Part shown: positions 1-4,418 of the stretch, in pieces
Numbering within the stretch: the first letter of the stretch is position 1
Layout of the letters: every line of letters starts with the position of its first letter
Assembly (NCBI GenBank): GCA_964414015.1
Contig: CAYPUE010000039.1
Location: 1-6,920, forward strand
DNA length: 6,920 nt
Source: JAUSEW01 sp964414015
GTDB lineage: Bacteria > Patescibacteriota > Microgenomatia > Levybacterales > UBA12049
Direction: 5' to 3'
Notes under the pieces: model-generated
Seen by the model: the letters and a program-made list of their open reading frames with translations, nothing else
What the model was told of the DNA's origin: nothing
The model's database searches: none
Program-made: the position numbers and the translations under genes

Positions 1-18
1 TTTGGCGTAATGATCCAT

Positions 19-49
19 AGTTACGAAATGTCTAATATGTTTCGTAACT
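19..49. repeat. Perfect 10-bp inverted repeat downstream of ybaB
   Basis: Bases 19-28 (AGTTACGAAA) are exactly complementary to 40-49 (TTTCGTAACT), around an 11-base loop. The hairpin lies about 30 bases past the ybaB stop. Neither strand has a T-run after the stem, so it is not a standard intrinsic terminator. It could stabilise an mRNA 3' end, or be a protein or recombinase binding site. The rest of 1-77 shows no gene start or other signal I can support. Confidence 0.6.
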
Positions 50-77
50 TATACACAGGGATATTGGCTAGTTGTCT

Positions 78-362
78 TTAATTTCCTCCTCCTAATAATC
101 CTCCCAAACCTCCGCCCATTTGCGAAAGTTTGCGGGCTGCCACTTCTTGGGCTTTTTTAATCGCCTCATTGACCGCTTCTTTGACATCTTCATCCGAACG
201 GCCGTTGGAAGCAAGACTGATTATTTTTTGGTCGCCTGTGATTAAAATCGCCACTCCGTTTTTCTCAACTGCTATTTCTTCAGCCTGAAGTTCTCTTTGA
301 ATCGCCATTGCCTGATCCCGCATTTTTTTGATATCCCCAATTTGCTTGAACGGATTAAACAT
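78..362 (-). CDS. ybaB: YbaB/EbfC family nucleoid-associated protein
   Basis: A 94-residue protein of the YbaB/EbfC family: small, dimeric, cytoplasmic proteins that bind DNA without strong sequence demand. The order fits the family. An N-terminal helix (about 5-30, with KKMRDQAMAIQREL) is followed by a beta sheet (about 31-53, VEKNGVAILITGDQKIISL) and then a C-terminal helix (about 57-80, SDEDVKEAVNEAIKKAQEVA). The glycine-rich tail (GGGLGGLLGGG) replaces the proline/glycine tail seen in many homologues. Length is slightly below the usual 100-110. The ATG start has a very strong Shine-Dalgarno (GGGGGGTGAGG) about 6 bases upstream, which fixes it. The gene is last in the minus-strand run, 79 bases after dnaX; dnaX-ybaB (often followed by recR) is widespread in bacteria. 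recR is not in the window. Confidence 0.93.
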   Translation of the reverse strand: MFNPFKQIGDIKKMRDQAMAIQRELQAEEIAVEKNGVAILITGDQKIISLASNGRSDEDVKEAVNEAIKKAQEVAARKLSQMGGGLGGLLGGGN

Positions 363-380
363 AAATCCTCACCCCCCTTG

Positions 381-450
381 CCCGCCGACCAAGCGCTCCG
401 TGAGCCGTGTACGAATAGTACCCAAAAGGCGAACGGTAAGCTTAGGCGGG
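381..450. other. GC-rich foldable element at the dnaX-ybaB junction (candidate structured RNA)
   Basis: This stretch is about 60% GC in an otherwise AT-rich region and folds as one long interrupted hairpin. Read on the plus strand the paired blocks are 381-386/445-450 (CCCGCC/GGCGGG), 391-394/440-443 (AAGC/GCTT), 398-401/433-436 (CCGT/ACGG), 404-406/428-430 (GCC/GGC) and 409-412/418-421 (GTAC/GTAC, loop GAATA). On the plus strand the GA/GA step at 402-403/431-432 could form tandem sheared G-A pairs, and the last stem is followed by TTTT (451-454), so a plus-strand RNA is slightly favoured. On the minus strand it would instead sit in the dnaX-ybaB mRNA, include the dnaX stop and end just before the ybaB ribosome site. 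I could not match it to SRP RNA (no GGAA-loop core), a tRNA, a group II domain V or a known riboswitch. No convincing plus-strand promoter was seen. Confidence 0.45.
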
Positions 451-1944
451 TTTTCGTAATATAACCGAAACTTCGACTTTTTTACCCGTTATATCTTCTC
501 CTGCTTTTTCTAAAATATCTCTGACTTTCCTTTCATCCAACCTCTCTTTGTGGAATTTAAATTTGGTCTCAATCACAAGCTTATCTCCATTATAATCTTT
601 CAAAGAACAGCCGCGCAAAACTCCGGCCACCGAATGATTATATGGCCTGACCTTCTCTATAAACTTTATCCAAAAATTGTTTTTATCCGCAGGGCGAGCC
701 TCTCCGCGAAGCGAACTCTTGGATAAGTCTTCTGACAAATTCTTCTTCGAGGAATCTTGTCGTGCAAGGTTCAAAGATTGATCTGCTTTTGAAGTAGAAG
801 AGTCGCTGAACGGACGGGGCGAGTCCGGCGGCACTTCCCCTATCCCCCATTCAACAATTGCCATTTCCAATGGCAGCTGGGGCAAAACCGCATATTTTAA
901 TTCCTGATGCGCTTTTACCAACAATTCAGCCAATGTTTTAATTTCTTCTATCTGCAAATTGCTGTCTAAAATTTTGGCTTCTTTGGTTACGCCGGCTCTA
1001 GCAAGAAGCAATGAGTGCAACTTTTCAATAATCTGTTCCAGAAGATATTTCATATCCAAACCCTGTTTCGTCAGTTCTGCTATTAATTTTAGAGCCGAAG
1101 CCGTATTTCTCTCCTCCAGAAATTTAATCATCTGGGAAACTTGATGTTCTAAATTCGATATTTGATATCTTTCTTCAATGAGTTTTTTGGTAATTTTTTT
1201 CCGTCCGGCAAAACCCACCACCTCTTCCAAAATTTTTACTCCATCCCGAAAACTTCCATCAGAAAGGCTTGCGATAAGCTCCAAAGCCTCTATGTCAATA
1301 TTTAATTTCTCTTTTCTGGCAATTCTCTTGAACGATCTGACAAGCTCCAACGGCTCTGCTTTTTTAAAAGCTATCTGAAAACATCTAGAAGCTATCGTTG
1401 CCGGAACTTTGTGCGGTTCTGTAGTACAGAGAATAAACATCACGTGAGTTGGCGGCTCTTCCAAAGTTTTGAGAAGCGCGTTAAATGCTTCTGTTGTCAG
1501 CATGTGCACCTCATCAATTATATAAACTTTCTTTTTGGCTCTTAGTGCCGAAAGTCTTACTTTTTCCCGCAAATCCCTTATCTCATCTATTCCCCGGTTG
1601 GAGGCTCCGTCAATCTCCAAAACATCCATATTGGTGCCGTTGGCTATTGACACACATTGATCGCATTTATTGCAAGGCTCAACCGTTGACGATTGATTTT
1701 TAACAATTGACTTTTGACCTTTTTTTGTTAAATGCAACTTGTTAATTGTTAATCTGTTATTTTCGCAGTTGACTATTTTTGCCACAATTCTCGCCGTGGA
1801 AGTTTTACCCAGCCCTTTTGGTCCTGTAAATAGAAACGCATGGGGAATTTCTTTACCAGACAAAACATCCAATAAAGTCTGTCTGACAGCCTCATTGTCA
1901 AGTTCATTAATTGTTTGGGGGCGGTATTTTCGGTAGTATACCAT
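442..1944 (-). CDS. dnaX: DNA polymerase III subunit gamma/tau
   Basis: Clamp-loader ATPase that loads the sliding clamp and organises the replicase. From the chosen ATG the protein is 500 residues. It opens with the family's YYRKYRP block. Walker A (GPKGLGKTS) is at about 41-49. Zinc-module cysteines are at about 60, 91, 94 and 97 (NCEN, then PCNKCDQC). Walker B with DEVH (YIIDEVHML) is at about 141-149, then LLKTLEEPP, sensor-1 CTTEP and the SRC arginine-finger motif. A charged, Ser-rich linker (about 370-425) leads to a tau-like C-terminal domain ending VSVILRKPA. About 27 residues of low-complexity sequence split the first zinc cysteine from the other three, where relatives usually have a few. 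An in-frame TTG five codons upstream is less likely: it has no ribosome site, and MVYYRKYRP is the normal N-terminus. No frameshift signal is seen at the usual gamma/tau boundary, so a tau-type product is expected. Confidence 0.95.
   Translation of the reverse strand: MVYYRKYRPQTINELDNEAVRQTLLDVLSGKEIPHAFLFTGPKGLGKTSTARIVAKIVNCENNRLTINKLHLTKKGQKSIVKNQSSTVEPCNKCDQCVSIANGTNMDVLEIDGASNRGIDEIRDLREKVRLSALRAKKKVYIIDEVHMLTTEAFNALLKTLEEPPTHVMFILCTTEPHKVPATIASRCFQIAFKKAEPLELVRSFKRIARKEKLNIDIEALELIASLSDGSFRDGVKILEEVVGFAGRKKITKKLIEERYQISNLEHQVSQMIKFLEERNTASALKLIAELTKQGLDMKYLLEQIIEKLHSLLLARAGVTKEAKILDSNLQIEEIKTLAELLVKAHQELKYAVLPQLPLEMAIVEWGIGEVPPDSPRPFSDSSTSKADQSLNLARQDSSKKNLSEDLSKSSLRGEARPADKNNFWIKFIEKVRPYNHSVAGVLRGCSLKDYNGDKLVIETKFKFHKERLDERKVRDILEKAGEDITGKKVEVSVILRKPA
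1678..1758 (-). repeat. In-frame low-complexity repeat insertion in dnaX
   Basis: This segment encodes about 27 residues (from NRLTINKL to QSSTVE) between the first zinc cysteine and the other three of DnaX. The DNA is made of recurring TTAACAATTAACA-, AAAGTCAATTG- and AATCAATCGTCAA-like words rather than normal coding sequence. Similar TTAA/GTTAAC-rich sequence fills the ybeY-dnaX gap (1960-2000). I infer a repeat tract that expanded or inserted without breaking the frame. It also carries a run of seven A (complement of 1720-1726). Confidence 0.6.
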
Positions 1945-1950
1945 AATTAA

Positions 1951-1978
1951 ATTATCCAATTATTCATTAACGAGTTAA
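1951..1978 (-). promoter_or_regulatory. Possible leaderless promoter for dnaX
   Basis: On the minus strand, GATAAT (complement of 1951-1956) lies 6 bases before the dnaX ATG. TTAACT (complement of 1973-1978) sits 16 bases further upstream. A transcript from here would begin at or very near the start codon, in keeping with the weak ribosome site (only GGAT). The gap is AT-rich, so a chance match is possible. Confidence 0.35.
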
Positions 1979-2002
1979 TCCGTTAACTAACAATCGAAAA
2001 TA

Positions 2003-2389
2003 TTACTCGTGATTAATTCCCAAAAGGTGCATTAATCCGTGTTCAACAAGCTGGCTTACTTTGTCATCGACCAACATCTCTTCTTTGGACGCTTCTTTTA
2101 TTACCACCGGATAGGAAATAATTATATCGCCAAGCCTAAGAACGTCATCTGGATTATGCGCGGATTCTCCTTCCATCAGAGAAAACGATAAAACATTTCT
2201 GGTTTTATCTTCGTTTTTGTACTTGCGGCTTAGCTCCCTCATCTTCCTATCTCCGACAATAGCCACAGAAACCTCAACCGGTCCTGTAATTTCCTGCTTG
2301 CCCAACACGTTGTCAACAGCTTCTTTTATCTTCCTTCTGTTAACCTTATACCTGCTTTCCACAAAAATTGGAACTTGTATGTTGCCCAT
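2003..2389 (-). CDS. ybeY: Endoribonuclease YbeY, C-terminally short
   Basis: YbeY (UPF0054) is a zinc-dependent endoribonuclease that matures the 16S rRNA 3' end and takes part in ribosome quality control. The diagnostic motif H-G-x-x-H-x-x-G-x-x-H is present as HGLMHLLGINH at the extreme C-terminus. Other family blocks are the VSVAIVGDRKMRELSRKYK strand-helix, NVLSFSL (family consensus DVLSFP) and LGDIIIS. I take the ATG at 2389 (128 residues): it lies 4 bases after the rpsU stop with GGAG about 8 bases upstream, and MGNIQVPIF resembles normal YbeY starts. The longer reading from an ATG at 2425 overlaps rpsU by 32 bases and has no well-placed ribosome site. The protein stops one residue after the last motif histidine, whereas most YbeY proteins continue for another helix of roughly 15-30 residues. 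Confidence 0.92.
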   Translation of the reverse strand: MGNIQVPIFVESRYKVNRRKIKEAVDNVLGKQEITGPVEVSVAIVGDRKMRELSRKYKNEDKTRNVLSFSLMEGESAHNPDDVLRLGDIIISYPVVIKEASKEEMLVDDKVSQLVEHGLMHLLGINHE

Positions 2390-2393
2390 AAGC

Positions 2394-2576
2394 TTAGCTC
2401 CAAATCTTCTTGGCTCTTCTTGCATCCTGTATTTTCTGTTTGCGAGCCAAAGAAGGCTTTAGATAAAATGCGCGCCTTTTCGCTTCCTGAAGAATTCCCT
2501 CATTGATAACTTTTCTGGAAAATTTTCTGATAAGCGCGTCATCGCTGTCTCCCGGCATTTTTCTGACAACTACCAT
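2394..2576 (-). CDS. rpsU: Small ribosomal subunit protein bS21
   Basis: A 60-residue, highly basic protein with the bS21 pattern: VVVRKMPGDSDDALIRKFSRKV, then ILQEAKRRAFYLKPSLARK and a basic tail. bS21 sits on the 30S platform near the 3' end of 16S rRNA and helps mRNA engagement. The ATG is 3 bases after the HIT stop, and a near-perfect ribosome site (GGGAGGTG) lies in the last HIT codons about 8 bases upstream. The next gene, ybeY, starts 4 bases after the rpsU stop, suggesting translational coupling of a 16S 3'-end-proximal protein with the enzyme that matures that end. Confidence 0.94.
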   Translation of the reverse strand: MVVVRKMPGDSDDALIRKFSRKVINEGILQEAKRRAFYLKPSLARKQKIQDARRAKKIWS

Positions 2577-2579
2577 AAA

Positions 2580-2921
2580 TTAAACACCTCCCAACGGTCC
2601 AATCAAATGGACATGTAAATGGTTTATTATCTGTGCTCCTCCGCCATTAACTACCAAACGATATCCTTTATTTTCAAGCCCTTGTTCTTTGATCATTTTT
2701 TGTATAATATCTTTAATTTTTTCTAAAAGCGTCTTATCCTTGAGATCTAAAAAATCCTTAAAATGCTTTTTCGGCATTACCAAAAGATGTATCGGTTTTA
2801 GCGGATTAATGTCCGGAAAAACCATAATATCCCTATCTTCATAAGTAAATTCTTTCGGAATCTCCCTATCTCTTATTTGGCAAAAAACACACTCTAGCAT
2901 ATAGCTTATGGCAGATAGCAA
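2580..2921 (-). CDS. HIT-family (HinT-like) nucleotide hydrolase
   Basis: A 113-residue histidine-triad protein, the family that hydrolyses nucleoside phosphoramidates and adenylates. The catalytic triad is HLHVHLI near the C-terminus, preceded by the expected GYRLVVNGGGAQ block. The N-terminal half carries ECVFCQI, matching the CxxC of many HinT proteins, then DRDIMVFPDINPLKPIHLLVMPKKH. It ends soon after the triad (GPLGGV), which is normal for short members. The start is debatable. A TTG at 2921 has a perfect AGGAGG 6 bases upstream; an ATG seven codons later (2900) matches the usual N-terminus better but has no ribosome site. The extra residues (MLSAISY) come from a TATAGC-type low-complexity repeat. 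It follows the DHH gene by 41 bases and precedes rpsU by 3. The exact substrate is unknown. Confidence 0.92.
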   Translation of the reverse strand: MLSAISYMLECVFCQIRDREIPKEFTYEDRDIMVFPDINPLKPIHLLVMPKKHFKDFLDLKDKTLLEKIKDIIQKMIKEQGLENKGYRLVVNGGGAQIINHLHVHLIGPLGGV

Positions 2922-2966
2922 ATAGCGCCTCCTATAAGCTATAAAGCGAAGCGAGCCAATTGCTAT
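2895..2966. repeat. TATAGC/AGCTAT-type low-complexity repeat between DHH and HIT genes
   Basis: This segment is rich in degenerate copies of a six-base word (GCATATAGC, AGATAGC, AAATAGC, ATAAGCTATAAAGC, TTGCTATA) and includes GCGAAGCGAGCC. It fills the DHH-HIT gap and extends into the first codons of the HIT gene and the last of the DHH gene. It also holds the AGGAGG ribosome site (complement of 2928-2933) for the TTG start at 2921, so repeat-like sequence appears to supply translation signals. Confidence 0.5.
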
Positions 2967-3931
2967 ACGCCTTCCAACACCTTTATTATATCACTTAAGC
3001 TTAGTTTTGTCGGACGCATTTTGGGGTTTTTTACAGAACCATTCAGAAGCATTTTTTTGGAAATATGCAGAAACCAAGTCGCATCCGGGTCCATCTTTTT
3101 AAGCTTCTCATAGGCAAGCGTCAAGTCTATGCCGTCCTTTTTTTGAGATTTGAGGGAAGGCCGAGCCTTCACCCTTACATAGCCTTTGCGCGGATCTTTC
3201 CTAAGAACTATCACATAACCCATTTTTTGGGCAAGCTTGATAACATCGTCATTAATCGTCTCAAACCCGATACCTTTACCAAAACTGGTTGCAAAGATCT
3301 GTCCGTTCTCCTTTATCTCTCTTTCCGCCCAAATTCTGTTTTCGAAATTATGCAAAAGCGCATCAAGACAATTGCTCATAAATTCTACATAATATTCGTC
3401 TTGATCGGGTTTTTGCAGTTTCAAACCGTCCAAAATTCCTTCTAGCCCAAATTCGTGATAATCAGCCGTGGGGTCGCCCCAAAAAACTTCCCTGAAGTGA
3501 TCTATTTGAACGACAACTTTGACAATTCTTGAAATCGCTTCTATCTTCTGCTTTATCCTATCCGAATTCGTAACTTTAAACTCTGAACTGTTAACCCTTA
3601 TATAATCCCAAGTCAGACTGGCTGCGCAAACTGCATCGGATAAGGTTTGGTGATGATCCAAAGGCCCTAAACCTGTATCCACATGCACAACCTCATTCCC
3701 GCCAATATATTCGATGGCAGAATTAGGAATTATGAATAATGAATTATGATTCTTTTCTTTATTTTCTCCTTGATTCTTAATTCTTGATTCTTGATTCGCT
3801 CCCCGTAGGCGCTCTCCTGCCGGCACGAACTGAACATTTGCATTTTCCCATCCCTGCAAAAACTTCTTAATTAGCCAGACAGATGTAATTGCATCCAAAT
3901 CCGGTGAGCTGTGGGTAACTATAATCTTCAC
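2963..3931 (-). CDS. DHH-superfamily phosphoesterase, MYG1-like
   Basis: A 322-residue soluble protein. THSSPDLDA at residues 6-14 resembles the first DHH metal-binding motif, VDTG at 84-87 the second, and DHHQ at 92-95 is the signature. A further DH follows at 144-145. DHHQ (rather than a plain DHH) and the C-terminal ATWFLHISKKMLLNG block recall the MYG1/UPF0160 family, known as 3'-5' RNA exonucleases in eukaryotes, but I cannot confirm orthology. The activity is probably phosphodiester cleavage on nucleotides or RNA. The start is GTG, 7 bases after a TATACT box with no ribosome site, so the mRNA is probably leaderless. Two in-frame low-complexity stretches (about residues 46-71 and 112-124) look like repeat insertions. 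It heads the six-gene minus-strand run. Confidence 0.8.
   Translation of the reverse strand: MKIIVTHSSPDLDAITSVWLIKKFLQGWENANVQFVPAGERLRGANQESRIKNQGENKEKNHNSLFIIPNSAIEYIGGNEVVHVDTGLGPLDHHQTLSDAVCAASLTWDYIRVNSSEFKVTNSDRIKQKIEAISRIVKVVVQIDHFREVFWGDPTADYHEFGLEGILDGLKLQKPDQDEYYVEFMSNCLDALLHNFENRIWAEREIKENGQIFATSFGKGIGFETINDDVIKLAQKMGYVIVLRKDPRKGYVRVKARPSLKSQKKDGIDLTLAYEKLKKMDPDATWFLHISKKMLLNGSVKNPKMRPTKLSLSDIIKVLEGV
3560..3598 (-). repeat. Second low-complexity in-frame tract in the DHH gene
   Basis: This encodes RVNSSEFKVTNSD at residues 112-124. The DNA consists of GTTAACAGTTCAGAG and TTTAAAGTTACGAATTC-like words, of the same AT-rich style as the other tracts here. It lies between the DHHQ region and the next helix, where a variable loop is expected. 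The insertion reading is an inference from word composition only. Confidence 0.4.
3719..3796. repeat. In-frame repeat insertion in the DHH gene (modules A and B)
   Basis: This encodes about 26 residues (from NQESRIKNQ to FIIPNS) between the first and second DHH motifs. Repeated GAATCAAG/AATTAAGAATC words form module B (3774-3790). A second module A, AATTATGAATAATGAAT-like, lies at 3725-3744 on the plus strand. Module A recurs exactly, in inverse orientation, at 4660-4679 inside proS. Module B recurs there with 16 of 17 bases the same. The encoded residues are polar and low in complexity, fitting a surface loop. Confidence 0.7.
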
Positions 3932-3938
3932 AAAGGTT

Positions 3939-3967
3939 AGTATACTCTATCCCCCAACCCTATTCAA
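3939..3967 (-). promoter_or_regulatory. Promoter of the DHH-to-ybaB gene run
   Basis: On the minus strand, TTGAAT (complement of 3962-3967) and TATACT (complement of 3939-3944) are separated by 17 bases, close to sigma-70 consensus. Seven bases (AACCTTT) separate the -10 box from the GTG start, so transcription should begin at or next to the start codon. Confidence 0.65.
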
Positions 3968-3992
3968 TAATTTACTTTTAACTTGCGACTAC

Positions 3993-4022
3993 TTGACAAA
4001 TAAAGTACGAGACAACTAGTAT
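3993..4022 (+). promoter_or_regulatory. Promoter of the small membrane-protein gene
   Basis: A perfect TTGACA at 3993-3998 is followed after 18 bases by TAGTAT at 4017-4022. Start of transcription is expected near 4029, leaving a short leader that holds the GAGGGG ribosome site. It diverges from the DHH promoter, with about 25 bases between the two -35 boxes. Confidence 0.6.
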
Positions 4023-4040
4023 TAAATAAGAGGGGATTTT

Positions 4041-4418
4041 ATGGATTACAAGCAACAATTTGGACAATTGGATCCTAAGCTGAAAGAGGTTTATGAACGG
4101 GTCATGGGGACTTCTGTTGCTTCTGTTCCGAAAGCTTCTCCTGTTCCCCCAGATATTAGCCAGCATCTGGCTTCGCCTAAGCCGGTGACGCCGACGCCTG
4201 TTGCTCCAATCTCTGAGCCTGAAAGTCCTCTGCCAGCTGGCGGACATCAAATGCCGCAAGCGCCAACTGCTCCCCAAACCCAAACTCAAGCAATTTCAGT
4301 CAAACCGCATGGACATATCTCGCCTATTGTGTGGATTTTGGGAGGGCTTACTTTCGTTGTTGTCTATGCGCTGGCGTGGGTCAAAATCTTCAACCTCAAA
4401 CTCCCCTTCGCTCCTTAA
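4041..4418 (+). CDS. Small proline-rich protein with C-terminal membrane anchor
   Basis: A 125-residue protein I do not recognise as a named family. Three parts are visible. Residues 1-24 form a charged, probably helical head (MDYKQQFGQLDPKLKEVYER). Residues 28-90 are a disordered linker rich in Pro, Ala, Thr and Gln. About 95-117 is a hydrophobic segment (IVWILGGLTFVVVYALAWVKIF), followed by eight residues. With no signal peptide, it should be tail-anchored with the head in the cytoplasm. The ATG has GAGGGG about 7 bases upstream and a good promoter. GC content is higher than in neighbours, largely from Pro/Ala codons. Its TAA overlaps the convergent proS stop by 4 bases (TTAA). The head could recruit a partner to the membrane, but nothing here identifies one. 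Confidence 0.8.
   Translation: MDYKQQFGQLDPKLKEVYERVMGTSVASVPKASPVPPDISQHLASPKPVTPTPVAPISEPESPLPAGGHQMPQAPTAPQTQTQAISVKPHGHISPIVWILGGLTFVVVYALAWVKIFNLKLPFAP

Noticed and set aside
49..57. TTATACACA, a match to the relaxed DnaA box
   Set aside because: It is a single site with no cluster, no AT-rich unwinding region and no dnaA/dnaN nearby; one chance match is expected in a window of this size.
363..441. SRP RNA or group II intron domain V in the GC-rich dnaX-ybaB gap
   Set aside because: SRP RNA is often near dnaX and GAGCCGTGTAC recalls domain V, but the SRP loop core (GGAAGGAAGCAGCC-like) is absent and the domain V closing strand (GGTTC) does not pair.
381..454. Intrinsic terminator on the plus strand (GGCGGG stem then TTTT)
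   Set aside because: No plus-strand gene lies upstream, and the hairpin is much longer and more interrupted than a normal terminator.
959..1936. Plus-strand open frames of 61-72 codons inside dnaX
   Set aside because: They are antisense to strongly conserved DnaX codons, have no recognisable domains, and are explained as shadows.
2390..2425. Longer YbeY start overlapping rpsU by 32 bases
   Set aside because: It has no properly spaced ribosome site, and the internal ATG at 2389 has GGAG at good distance and a normal YbeY N-terminus.
3065..3445. 126-codon plus-strand frame inside the DHH gene
   Set aside because: It is antisense to a gene with clear motifs and a good promoter; its composition is the mirror of that gene.
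4010..4019. AGACAACTAG also present as the complement of 68-77
   Set aside because: A 10-base match with no flanking similarity is likely chance at this base composition.
3978..4289. 103-codon minus-strand frame opposite the small membrane-protein gene
   Set aside because: It is Arg/Ser-rich low-complexity sequence arising from the proline-rich codons of the opposite strand, and it crosses the promoter at 3993-4022.
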